A stretch of DNA of 64,000 nucleotides, taken from Falciphora oryzae (Eukaryota > Ascomycota > Sordariomycetes > Magnaporthales > Magnaporthaceae). The notes beneath the pieces are model-generated. The model searched no databases. It was given only the letters and a program-made list of their open reading frames with translations, and was not told the DNA's origin. The stretch lies in contig JNVV01000001.1 of NCBI GenBank assembly GCA_000733355.1, positions 340,208 through 404,207 of the forward strand, given 5' to 3'. Below are positions 9,819-21,202 of this stretch, in pieces (position 1 is the first letter of the stretch; every line of letters begins with the position of its first letter). The position numbers and the translations under genes are program-made.

Positions 9819-11916
9819 GCGGTGGTAGATGGAGAGGAATGGGAGGGTGTTCCGTTTGCGGAAAATAAAGAGCAGGAGAGTGACGACAAAGGGCCAAGGT
9901 TGCCAGGGGTTCTCGGCCTTCTCGGCAGTCCAGGTAAAAGAAAGAGTCAGATTACCAGAGCGATGATGGATCGATGCCAAGATCGGAACAGACCAGACGG
10001 ATGGCCAGTCCCTGGAGCAGCGGCTGGCTGCCTGTCTGTCTGGCCTCTCTTGCATCAGTCTGCCATGCAGGTCCAGCACCATGAGAGAGCCGTTGCGGCC
10101 AGCCTCGCGGCATGTTACCTATTTGGTAGGGATACTTTAGTGCTGAGTAGAGTGGTACGCTGGTATGGATTTGGGCTTTGCGATTGTCGGCTGTGGTGTG
10201 TTGCTTGCTTCGAGAGCAGCGTTTCAACCCGCCTGGTTTTTCTGGTCCCTACCCTGGCATCCCGTCCCGGCGTCAAGTCTCGTCGCTGCAGCCGATCGAC
10301 CCACAGTGGTGGCTTACAGTGCTTTCCTTGGCCGTGCTGTGATGTTTGCGCATGTCGTGCAGGGGTTTGACGCCTCCCGCCTCGGCTGCCGCGCAGAGAT
10401 TCACTGACGCGCGAACCATCTGCACGTGCATCTTCAGATAAGTTGGTTGTCAGGGCCGCCTGCAGATTCCCATCTTATCTTGGTTGTTCAAAATCAGAGG
10501 TTTTTGCTTTCTCTGCTGCAATTTCATCATCATCGCTCAAGTGTCTCTCTCCTTGGCCCTCCCGTATCCGTGTTTTTGAATATAAATTTAGCCCATCAAC
10601 GTCACATGGCCGTCCTGTGACGTTGCGTCGAGGGGTGCGCTGTCAGCCATAAGGCAGCCCGCCGTGTTGAGCCATAATGGCTGCGTAAGAAGTAGCCAGT
10701 GGACCCAGGCTTCGACGCTAGGGGATTTCGGCCATATTTGTCGCGCCGTGTAGGCCGATGGTGAGCCTTGAGCCATGGACGAGGCGGGCTTCATTTTTCT
10801 GTGCTCTGATTGGATCAAGGTGGGAGTTGCTCAGCCATTACTGCAACCCATAACGTCCCCCACTGGCTTGGATGTCGCTGTTTGCGCTGCCCATGGAATT
10901 TGCCATGTTTTCCGGGAAATTCACTTAGCAACCGGGAGTTCATCGGGCTCTTATATCGCTCAATTAGGAGATAGGTGCTGAATTGGGCAACCAATTTCGA
11001 TTCAATCACAACCGGCTAGGGTCTTGAAATGAGGGGAATACGTTCGTTTCGCAGACGAATATTTGAAGATCCGGCCGCAGAATAAAGAGGGTTCAATCTT
11101 TGGTTATCGGCAACTGCCCGGTGAGCAGGACCGGCGTCGACCTCGGTGAAACTTATAGGGCTGACTTGTCCGTTGTCAGCCTGCTGCTCTGGCAATATCG
11201 TCTTGCTCCGACTGGTCGGTCGGCCGACATGCTATGCACTTGAAGGCGCCATCAAACGTGCAGACCTCGCTGCACCCGGATCGACTAGGACTATCCAACA
11301 TCTTACTTGGCATCGGGAGCGTTGGCACATGTTGTGCACTGACACCGCTAACACAATATGCGGTGTGCAGCCAACCACCGCACTTTTCTTTACTCGCATA
11401 TGAGACCCATATATTCGTGCAGAACCCGATTCATTGCCTGAAAATCCTGGAGGTGCAGCGGTGAAAGCATGCATGCGAGGCCTGACCCTGTGAGCCAGTA
11501 TGATTGTCTTCGCCAGGCAACACCAGAATGCCTTGTGTTTACTTGGGCTGGACTGGACGTAATTGGCACGGAAAGCAAACTCCCCGTTTGCAGGGCTACG
11601 TCATTGGCGTTTGGGAGCCGCACGGTCTGGGCTTTTCTCGGCTTGATTGGCAAGCGTGCAGCGTGTGGGCACGCGTCGTTGCCTGGTCACCAAGAAAATA
11701 CCCCAGGCACGCCCACAAATATGTTCCACAATGTAAACACAGACTTCCATCACGCCTCGCCAAATGTGGAGGTTGGCGTGCAGTGTTTGGTCCTCAAGCC
11801 TGCTGCCTTTGTCTTTTTATCTCCGTCTTCCCAACTCGCCCAATGCAGAGGCCGAGGCCATAGTCCGACAAACACGACAACTAACCAGCAGCAACAACAC
11901 CAACCAGCAGCCCACC

Positions 11917-14900
11917 ATGGAAGCCCCGAAGCGCATCACCCGGAGCAGGGCAAAGGCCGACTCGGACAAGCCTGCCACCAAAGTCGTCACGGCGGCTGCC
12001 GCCGCGAAAAAGGCCGCTCCTGCCGCTCCAATCAGCAGGAAGCGGCTTCGGTCTGACGACGCCGACCACGACGAGGACGATGACGACGAGCTCGGTAGTG
12101 CCGAGCCTGCGCAGAGCACCATCAAGCTGAGGACAGCCGCCCGGGCGGTCCGCGGGAGGCCAAAGAAGGCAGAGACGGTGGAGGACGCAAAGTCTGCAGA
12201 ACCAGCACCTGCTCCAAAACCAAGGGGCCGTCCCGCAAAGAAAATAGCCCCGGCAAAAGAGGAGCAGTCAACAGCAGCCCCTGTGCGTGCAACCAGAACA
12301 ACAAGAGCAAAGAAGACAGAGCCTCCTCCGGAGCCAGAGGAGGTTGCCGCGCCCCTGAAGCCAGCCACCAGAGCCCGTGCTACCACCGCCGCCACGGCAG
12401 CCAAGGCAACAGCCAAGAAGTCGGTCAAGTTCGAAGAGCCCGAGAAGGAGAACATGGTTCCCACAGCCGCCAAGAGCAAGAGGGTAAAGGCCGCCGCAGC
12501 AGCACCCCCTGCCCCAGTCGCCACAGAGCCCGTCACCGCAGGCCTCCGCGCTCGGCCACTGCGCAGGGTGGCCGCTGCCGCTCCGCCAGCCCCTGCTCGT
12601 GCCACTCGGGGCAGTGGCGGGGCAACGGCCGCCCCCGCCGCCCAGAAGGAGGAGAAGCCCCCGACCCCGCTTGGTCCCAAGAGGATCACGCAGCTGGCCC
12701 GCGCCAAGAACGCGGACCGCGGCGATGAGTCCGACGATGAGCTCGCTGGTGATGACGCAACTTCCCAGAGGCCACTCATGAAGAGTCCCGTCAGGCCAGC
12801 TCCGAGTGTCCGCGCCGAGCTGGAGCTCCCGGTCCCGGCACCCGCCGCCGAGGCTGAGGAAAAGCCCACACTCAACCCTCCAGACCTCACCATCACCGCC
12901 GCCACCAATCTGCTGAGCAGCCCCGCCCGTCGGCCAGCCGCATCCCCCTACAAGGATACTATAAAGTCGCCGGCCCGCAGGGGCGTCGGCGCGCCGCTGT
13001 TGGCCTTGCCGAAGGATGAGAGCGCTGCCGCGCAGGACAGTAAATCGCCGCTCAAAACCTCGCTGCTTTTCTCGCCTGCCAAGCGACCAAAGTCTCCCAT
13101 GAAGACAATGCAGGCCGCCGCACCTTCTCTCGGGGACGTCTCTCGTTCCCCGATGAAGGCCTCCCTACTGAATTCACCCGCTAAGAGACTCTTCTCAGCC
13201 GTGAAGCCCAAGCGCTCCGCCGGAGTCAAGATGGTGGAGGAAAACGAGGAAGAGGGCAAGGAGAATGAGGAGGAGCAGCCGGCCGAGGCGGAGTTCCGAT
13301 CACCCGCTACCGGGCCGGTGCTCTTGACCGCCCCCGTCGGTCTTGACGCCGAGTACCGGCCAGCGGCGGTCCGCCAGGCCCGGATCCTCGAATCACCGAC
13401 CAGGCAACATTTCCCTGGCCGCCTTTCTGCTGTGCTCCCTCGCCACGCCGACCCTGCACTCAAGGACACCGTGATGGGCGTCGTTGCAAGACTGAGTGCG
13501 GAGAAAGCCGCACCGCATGAAGAAGAGGAGGCCAAACAGGAGCAGGTGTGTGAGGAGATTGAACACATGGAGGTCGGAGAGCCGATGGACGTGGACGAGC
13601 CAACCGTCCAGGTAGCCTCCGAGGAAAATGTGTTCACTAAACCGGGCTTTGGCCTGAGACAGAAGGATCTCGATCCCTACGCCGGCGCCGATTCCGAGTC
13701 CGAAGATGAGCTCGGAACTTCTGCTGTCACCGCATCAAGACGGGCGCGAGCTATCGAGACTCCGTCTCGCTCTACTCGCCAAGCGGGCCGAGGACTGAGC
13801 CTTGGAGTTCAGTCTTCGAGCAAGAGTGTCATCAAGAAGATGTCTGAATCCAGTGGACTCGGTTTCACCCCTTTGGCGGAGAAACTCAACGGCTGGAGGG
13901 CCTCAAGCCCTCTCAAGGTCGGGCCCCAGCCAGAGTCGCCTGCCCTGGTTGGCGCTGTTGCTGTCGAGGCTCCGGGGGAGACGTTCGGCTTCACGGAACA
14001 GGTCTCTGCAGCTGGCGTCCAAGATTCTCCTGCCAAGTCGACTTTCTTCGATGATGAAATGTCAGTCCGTGCCGACTTCCAAGTCGAGGAGCCGGCTGTG
14101 ATCGCTCAGGATGAGGTGGAGCAACAGCTAGAGATGGAGGTGGAAGAGCCCGAGCTCGACGACATGCCGCTCACCCAAGAGGATTTCGAGCTCGCTGCCG
14201 GGGCACACGAGATGTCTCTTCTGGAGCCGTCGCGCCTTGAAGAGGAGCTTTGCGCTGAAACTGGCATGGGCGACTCCATATCGGAGGCGAGCCAGGAGTA
14301 CGGGGACGAGAACCAGACGCCAATCGACCCAGCACTAATGATGCAGGACCAGCACGGCAGCGCCTCGCCCGGCGTCCCGCCTGTGACGCCTCAGCGGTTT
14401 GTCACCCGCACCTTCCATACCGTGTCCAAGATCCCGCTCAAGCCGGCGGATGAATCAACCCCGCGTTCCGCCCTGTCTGAGGCCAAGAAGAACCGCAGGC
14501 ACAGCGTTGCCAAGCTGCCAACGGCCACTACGCCGACCAAATCGCGTCCCACAAAGGGTCTCACCAGGAACGCTACCGTTATCTCGTACTCGCCGACCAA
14601 GGCGGATCGTCAGGCTGAGGAAGCAGAAGATGAGGCGGAGCAAAAGCCCCAGACGACCTCGGCCCCTGTCACTCCCGTCAGGTCCGAGTCTGGCTTTAGC
14701 TGGTCCACGACAGGCACGCCCGCCCACACTCCCCGTCGCGATGTCAACCTGGCCCTCCTACGGGGCGCCGTCGTGTTTGTCGACGTGCGCACGAGCGAGG
14801 GTGCAGACTCGAGCGAGATCTTTGTAGAGCTGCTCTCGCAGATGGGCGCTGTGTGTCTCAGGTCGTGGGACTGGAGCCCGGAGGAGGCCGACTCGGTCTC

Positions 14901-15665
14901 CAAGGTTGGCATCACTCACGTCGTCTTCAAGGATGGTAGCAACCAGACGCTCCAGAAGGTCCGCGAGAGTGGCGGTGTCGTGCAGTGTGTGGGCGTCAGC
15001 TGGGTTCTTGAGTAAGTTGACGTCCGATTTCCGATTTGTGTCTTGTACGTACCTGCAACTAACCACCCTTTTCCTGCAGCTGCGAGCGTGAGAACGAGTG
15101 GCTGGAAGAGGCGCCTTACTGCATCGACGCCTCGCTTACTCCCCGCGGTGGTGGTGGACGTCGTCGCAAGACTATGGATCCCAACGCGTTCTCCAACATC
15201 AACGGCAGTCGCAACCGCGATTCCCGGTCAGCGCCCGCGACACCAACCAACCGCCGCGACAGTTCGCTGTGGATTCGCACGCCAGTGGACGACGAGCTGC
15301 GCGTCTACGGCGAGGGAGTCGATGGCGACGAGTCGGAGTGGCAGCTGACGCCTGTGCCCAAAACCCCGGCCCCTGAGGCTGTGGCTCGGTACGCCGCGGC
15401 CATTACGCCTGACGGTATGTCGTCCTCGTGCGGGAGCGACCCGTCGACGCCCCTGTCGACAGGTGCTGGCGCCATGAGCCGCGAGGAGCTCATGATGCGG
15501 ACGTGCCCGCCTCCCAAACAGGCAGGGGCGAACGTGATGCTCGGAGCCGGCTTGTTGGCGCACGACAAGGACGAGGGTGTGCTCCATCGACTCATGGCGG
15601 CCAGGCGCAAGAGCCTGCAGTTCGCCCCCAGGGTCGGAAGCCCGTTGGCCAAGACGTGGCACTGA
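11917..15665 (+). CDS. BRCT-domain protein rich in CDK-type SPxK/R sites
   Basis: Two exons (11917-15011, 15080-15665) encode about 1226 residues. The start lies in a strong ACCATGG context. Residues 1-300 are Ala/Lys/Pro-rich with AT-hook-like GRP segments (RGRPKK, PRGRPAKK), suggesting DNA or chromatin contact. A KEN box occurs near residue 177. The middle carries many SPxK/R motifs (SPAR, SPYK, SPLK, SPAK, SPMK, SPTK), including a partly repeated SP-x-K-(T/A)-SLL block. A single BRCT domain occupies about residues 940-1045; its conserved Trp lies just before the splice site and the domain continues into exon 2. The tail is Ser/Pro-rich. BRCT domains bind phosphopeptides or DNA in damage and cell-cycle proteins. 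I infer a nuclear, cell-cycle-regulated chromatin or repair protein. No specific orthologue is recognised. Confidence 0.88.
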
Positions 15666-16701
15666 GGGCTCTTGGGAAACACTATCTCTCCTTTTTCTAT
15701 TCTTCACCGCAACCCCGTTCACCCCGGGGCTTGCTGGTCTCGTTTTACCCCCAGCTTATACAGAAAGCTAGGAGGCTTTAGGGCTTTGTGACCCTTTTTT
15801 TTATCTTGGGACCTTGGTCATTTTTGATGTTCCTGGCTTGGGTACCTATGGGAGACGCTCTCCCTGGCGGATGGGAAAGGTGTTTTAAGGGATTGTTGCT
15901 TTTGTTTGGATCCAAAGTGCACACATGGGGGGTAACTATAGAGGTTGAGGCATCCTCACGTGGGCTGGATATAGCGCACAGGGTATTTCACTAAAGCATG
16001 CCGTTCCATTGTTCGACTTGTTATTTGCTTTGTGCACGCGCTGCTCTGCATCCTGTCACCCCTACCACGAGTATTATGCTATCGGTATGACCATGAAGTC
16101 TTGATGCTGTGTAAGCCGACGTTGTGCTTCTCGGTGGGGTGAGCGCTGGACCATTTTTGGCCAGTCACACAGGCTGGAGTCTGGCCTCGTCAGGGCCAGC
16201 GCTCAATTGGGCGGCCGCTGCTGTTAATTGAACGCGGCAAGAATTCCAACTCGCGCACACCGTTGGGCCGTTTCGCATGTTCCAGAAGCCCCCGGCAGCC
16301 TGACAAAGTCTCACCCACTCACATCAATTGTCAGGACAAACGGCAGGAACAAGGCAAGGCAGCCAGTAGGTGGCGACGCGTCCTGCTGCCCGCCTTTGAG
16401 GCCGGTTTCTGTCGGACCGGCACATCATTCAATCTTTCACGATGTGAAGACGGCTTCTGCTTCCGCGGGAATTCTGGTCCGCTCGCCAACCTACCTACCT
16501 ACCTAACACACTCTTGAGAGACTGAACTTGGCCCATCAAAGAAGATTGTCTGATGGTGGCTCGTCTGTCACTTGGATCGCCAAACTTTCCCCCTCTCTTC
16601 CTCCACCCTCTGATATAAGGTTTTCTTCCGTAACCCGAAGACACCCTCGGCACAAGACAAATCCGAGCGGGCAATCGGTCCGGTCTTCTCTCTCTCCCAA
16701 C
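15666..16701. other. Intergenic: 3' UTR and promoter of the Wss1-like gene
   Basis: No credible gene. It includes a (CCTA)n microsatellite near 16490-16505 and a TATA-like GATATAAG about 90 bp before the next start codon. Confidence 0.55.
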
Positions 16702-18125
16702 ATGTCGGACCGCGATCCGCTCGTACTGTCTTACTCGCACCTCCAGCAGCTGCCGCGTCAGCAAGAGGCCCTGCACAGCCTCAAGAAGCTGGCCTCGCTG
16801 GTCAAGCCCATTATGAGGGCCAGGGGGTGGAAGGTCGGCCAGCTTGCCGAGTTCTACCCGGATCAGCAGGAACTGCTTGGTGGGTTTTGTTTTCTGTCTA
16901 TATGCTACCATAACTTCTCAAATATTGAGGAAAACAGGACCCTGCGATTATAGAACAGGAGTGCTAATCTACATGAACGCCATGTTGGTCTCGTCTGGTG
17001 ATTCTGCACTCTCCAGGCCTCAATGTTAACCGGGGCCAAAAGATCCTGGTCCGGCTGCGGTACCCGGGCGACGTGACGCAGTTCCTGCCCTTTGAGCAGG
17101 TGACGGACACGATGCTGCACGAGCTCAGCCACATCGTCCACGGCCCGCACGACGCAAAGTTCCACGCGCTGTGGGACCAGCTGCGCGACGAGCACGAGGG
17201 CCTCCTGATGAAGGGCTACACGGGCGAGGGCTTCCTGTCCGAGGGCCACCGGCTCGGCGGCGGCCGCCTCGGCCAGCTGCCGCCCCACGAGGCGCGCCGC
17301 CTGGCCCGCGCCGCGGCTGAGAAGCGCCGCGTCCAGCAGCAAACCGCAGCCGCGGGCTCGGGTCAGCGGCTAGGCGGGGCAGCCCCCCGGCCCGGCGCCG
17401 ACATCCGGAGCGTGATCGCGCTGGCTGCGGAGCGGCGGGGCAGGTCGATGAAGGGGTGCGGCGGGAACAAGGAGCTGGGCATCGGCGAGGCCGAGGTCAG
17501 GCGGATCGCGGACGACGCGGCGCGGCAGGGCGCCATGACGCGCGCCGAGGAGGATGCGGCCAACGAGGCGGCCATCGCGCAGGCGCTGTGGGAACTGGTG
17601 CAGGAGGACGAGAAGAGGCGGCTCGGCGGGGCGTACGTGCCGCCGAGCGTGGAGAACCCGACGGGCAGCGGGGGCAGGGCGGCGCTGCTGGAGGAGGCGG
17701 CGGCGGCGGCGTCAGGGTCGTCAGGGCCGTCTTCACGACCGCCGGCGGCAGCGGCAGGCTGGGAAGACGACCAGTGGACGTGCGAGATCTGCACGCTGCT
17801 CAACCCGGCCAACTACCTGTGTTGCGACGCGTGCGGCACGGAGCGGAGCGAGAAGGTTGACAGGGACCTCTCTGGGAGGACGGCCAAGCGTCGCAGGGTG
17901 GACGATGACTACGGCCGGGAGGTGGTAGATCTCACGCAGGAAAGCCCACCCCGAGCTAATAACGCTCCTGCCGCGAGCCGACGAACCGTTTCGGGCTCAG
18001 GCCTAGGGTCGAGCTCGTCGGCCTGGCCCCGGCCGGCGACGTGGGACTGCTCCTTTTGCGGTACGCGCATGGAGCACAAATGGTGGACATGTTCGACCTG
18101 CGGCAAGATGAAGGACAGCTCCTAA
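16702..18125 (+). CDS. WSS1: Wss1/SPRTN-family DNA-protein crosslink metalloprotease
   Basis: Two exons (16702-16879, 17017-18125) encode 428 residues. The WLM domain covers about residues 10-165, and the zinc-protease motif HELSHIVHGPHD is at 94-105 (E95 catalytic, H94/H98/H104 zinc ligands by family analogy). Downstream, R153-x5-AA-x2-R163 matches the VIM motif for p97/Cdc48, and a GSGQRLGG segment near 173-180 resembles an SHP box. Two RanBP2-type zinc fingers follow (C315/C318/C329/C332 and C404/C407/C418/C421), separated by a SUMO-interacting VVDLT motif at 362-366. Wss1 cleaves proteins crosslinked to DNA and acts with Cdc48 and SUMO (established for yeast). All those docking modules are visible here. 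The protein is longer than yeast Wss1 mainly through Gly/Ala-rich linkers. Family assignment is secure. Confidence 0.95.
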
Positions 18126-18697
18126 GATGTGGAAGCGCGCCCGCCAGTCAAGGGTAATGACACGGTATGACAAACGTAACTATAGAATAGCCAATAGCGA
18201 AATGGGATGAAACGGTTTTTTCTTCTTGTTCCTTTTGGGTTCTTCCTTGCTATCTTTCTGCGCTCTGTCTTTTTTTTTTTTTTGACTTTTCGTCCTGTTT
18301 TATATCAGAGAGCCGACTCAGAGCCGACCCAACTGCCCGCCAACTGTGTATTGTACTTTGCTCCCCGCGTACCTGTCTTCTCGTGGTTTATCTCTGAGAC
18401 TATCTGCCTGCCTCTGGTTCGATTCGCCGCACTATCTAGATAGAGGCTGTTCCAACACAGCTATTGTTTGACGACCTGGCATTGCCAACCGCACGCTGTG
18501 CAAAGCAAAAGACAAACGATGGCAGGCTGAAGGACCCTTCTTTGTCGTGTCGGTGAAGCGGTGTCGTCAAGGACCGCGCCTGACATGTGGATTTGCGCCG
18601 CGACAGCTGTATGATGACGTAGGGGTCTCCCACCGCCGCCGCTCACGTCAGTTTGCCCCTGGCTGCTGGGTTGGAGTGGCGCATCTTAGTCGAGTTG

Positions 18698-18718
18698 AAT
18701 AAAATAAAATAAAATAAA
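18698..18718. repeat. (AAATA)n microsatellite
   Basis: About four tandem AAATA units read directly; AT-rich simple repeat in intergenic DNA. Confidence 0.8.
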
Positions 18719-19523
18719 GAATATCCGGGCGCCCTGTATGCAATGTAACATTAACAACCGCCACGCCCGCTTCGCTGCACAGTCACCCACATCACACAGA
18801 CCGCACGCGGACCCGGCGGGAAACTAGGAATTGCATTCGTATGCAATCGTGCCTCTTTTTATTTCGCGACACGGAACCCATCGGAGGAGACGCGGGGTTT
18901 GGGATAAAGAGGTCTAGAACTGCTTGGATTCGACGAACCGAACGGAAGGGCTAGGTTGATGGAAAAGCTTCTCGGGCGAATCCCAAAAAAGAGTTGAGCG
19001 AGAGAGTTGGCCGCTGCTGTGCCTGCTTTGCTTTTCCCCTGCGTCAAAGGCCAGCGACATATTGGGTGGCAGGGTGCCTGCCCCTCCACTGCAGATCGGT
19101 ACGGCTCCCATCTTGGCCTAGCCCGCAAGGCGAAGGTCCCGAAAGCCGAGGACGGCCAAAAAATGCCCAGGCACCCCTACCTAACGGGCTAATCTCAGGC
19201 CCTTGACCTTTTGCAGGGTGTGTCTGGCGCTTTGCTGCTGCGCAGAAGCCGCCCTGTCTGTGTGATGTGTTCTCTGACAGCCTGAACCCAAGACCAGCTC
19301 GGCGAGGGAGTGGCTTGCTTGCGAGGGAGCACGGGCCGGCGGCCACTTCATGTGAAATTGGCTGCCCGGGGGCTTCAATGCGAACACACAAGGCCCCTAC
19401 GAACGAGCTCACAAGCTCAAGCTGCCAGGCGTTCACGGTGTTGTTCCCGATTGTTTTCGCCACCTCTACCAAGGCTACGCGCGGAGTATTCTTCACCGTG
19501 CGGTTTTTATTGTCCCCTTTCAG

Positions 19524-19544
19524 GGTCCACGGTCCACGGTCCAC
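19524..19544. repeat. GGTCCAC tandem triplet
   Basis: Three perfect head-to-tail copies of the 7-mer GGTCCAC followed by an A run, in intergenic DNA. Function unknown. Confidence 0.85.
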
Positions 19545-21202
19545 AAAAAAGCAGTCCCTTGGATCGCCCTGCCCAGATGTGTGGATGCATCCCTTGGAGG
19601 GCCAAGGTGGGGGGTTGGCGGCGGGCCAAAAAGACTGCCCGGGTGCCCGTTGAGTGGGTGGTGCCGCTGGCCAAAAGATGGAGGGGTGGAGGAGGGTTGA
19701 TCTGATCCCCGGGAGTCGGTGCTAGGCACCTCAACCTCAGGTCCAATCGCGCGTCATAACCCGAAAAGCGGCTCGGCTTGTGGGGTCGCAGGTTGCTCAA
19801 GGTTGCTTCTGCTGAGCTTCGGGTGGCCAAGTCGGGCGTCCAGACTCTTGGTGGGTTGTCGATGAGGGCAAAAGAGAAGGAGGGGAAAAAATACGCGAGA
19901 AAAGAAAAAGAGAAAATGAAAATGGATTGAAATGGAAATGGATCTAACAGGGCTCTGCTCTAGCGGAGTTGGTTTTGGCAGGCGTTACCAAGTCAATGGA
20001 TGGGGCTGGTTCCTGCCTCTTTCTGCTTGCAGAGAGATCTGTGAAGGAAAGCCAAATGACGACATGGGAATTTGCTGGACCGGGGTAGCAAAACCACATA
20101 GCGACGGGATCTTCGATGCACGCCAGCCCTTTCCCGAGGCGCCCGCGTGCGAATCTCCAACAACCTTTTCCAACCCTAGCGTCGGACAGGTCCAAGGCCG
20201 TCCATGCAAGCCAGGCACCCAGGTAGGTCAAGCCGTCTTCCTTATTCGGTATTGCCCTCTGGCCTAGCGAGGGAGGGCGGCCACATCAGACCAGCCTGCT
20301 TGCTTCCGTTCTGCGCTGCCAGCAACAACCTACTTTTTTTTATACTCGGATCTGTTTCGATTTCTTTTCTTCCTTGCCCCAAGCCTCTAGGCAGTCTTCT
20401 CGACCACGGCCTCCATCCGACCCGGCAGACAGCCCATCGTGCTCCCTGACTGACATGCGCCCGATCGAGGTACAGCGGCATTCGCATCTCTCCAGCCTCG
20501 ACGGCCACACCAAGTCTCTAATACCCGAATGCTTCGGTTTTGCCCCCTTTATACTCTGATTTGGGCATAACACTTAATGTTTCCTCCTGCTCCTGCTCGA
20601 TCTCACTTGACCTTGGTTCCTTTTCTCCCCTTCTCGCACGTTCACCGCACGCCGTCTTTCGATCTCCACCCTCTACACCGTCCCCAACGGAGCCTGGAGA
20701 GGACCCAACCCCAGGCAGTGTGACGCAAGCGTATTATTGCATGTGGCACTATACACCAACACCGCGTGTCCGGTCTGCTTGCGCCGTCCTCCCTCCGCCT
20801 CGACTCGGACTTTGACGTTTTAGCCCCCCAGCGCAGGCGCCGAGACACCCCAGACACCCCAGACACCTCTCTTGTCCGCGCGCCGACAGGGTGTTGCCAC
20901 AAAACGGCACACCTCCCGTCGAAGCCCCACCGCCCTCCACGACGACGTCGATTCCGTTTCTTGGTTTGCATTTTCCTGTCACGGCCGCCAGCAACAGCTC
21001 GGCGACGGCTGGACCAGGCTGTCCTCTCGAGCTGCCAGGCCCTCCCGAGACGTCGCCTGCGCGGGCTGATCCGCCACCGGCCCAGCAAGTCCCACACAAA
21101 AGGAAGGGGGAAACTGAGGAAGAAAGAAATCATAAAAAACAAAAAGCAGTCTCCCCCTCCTGCCCTCCGACTCGTGCGTCTCATGGGCCCCCCGACAGCG
21201 GA

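Larger units (their letters stand above)
9182..11916. other. Intergenic, divergent promoter region
   Basis: 2.7 kb between the divergent phospholipase and BRCT genes. It contains a poly-A tract and a small minisatellite (both listed separately) and a somewhat AT-richer stretch around 10400-11400. The longest open frame (9600-10370) starts at TTG/GTG-type codons and reads through the minisatellite; I do not regard it as coding. Confidence 0.6.
18126..21202. other. Intergenic and upstream region of the hybrid kinase
   Basis: About 3 kb. It holds an (AAATA)n run at 18698-18718, three GGTCCAC units at 19524-19544 and ACACCCCAG-type repeats at 20844-20867. The stretch 20816-21202 is open in the frame of the kinase but has no ATG. 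It could be a leader or part of a coding exon whose start lies further upstream beyond an intron I cannot place. Otherwise no gene is supported. Confidence 0.5.

Noticed and set aside
9600..10370. 256-codon + frame in the intergenic region
   Set aside because: Starts at a non-ATG codon, crosses a minisatellite and shows no recognisable protein sequence.
11817..12908. Minus-strand open frame of about 363 codons opposite the BRCT gene
   Set aside because: Antisense of an Ala/Lys-rich, GC-rich exon; repetitive Ala/Ser/Gly composition and no motifs.
18390..18440. GGTTCGATTC box suggesting a tRNA
   Set aside because: Flanking bases cannot form a T-arm or acceptor stem; no tRNA structure fits.
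20891..21202. GTG-initiated extension of the hybrid kinase
   Set aside because: GTG is not used as a normal fungal nuclear start; treated as uncertain upstream coding or leader instead.
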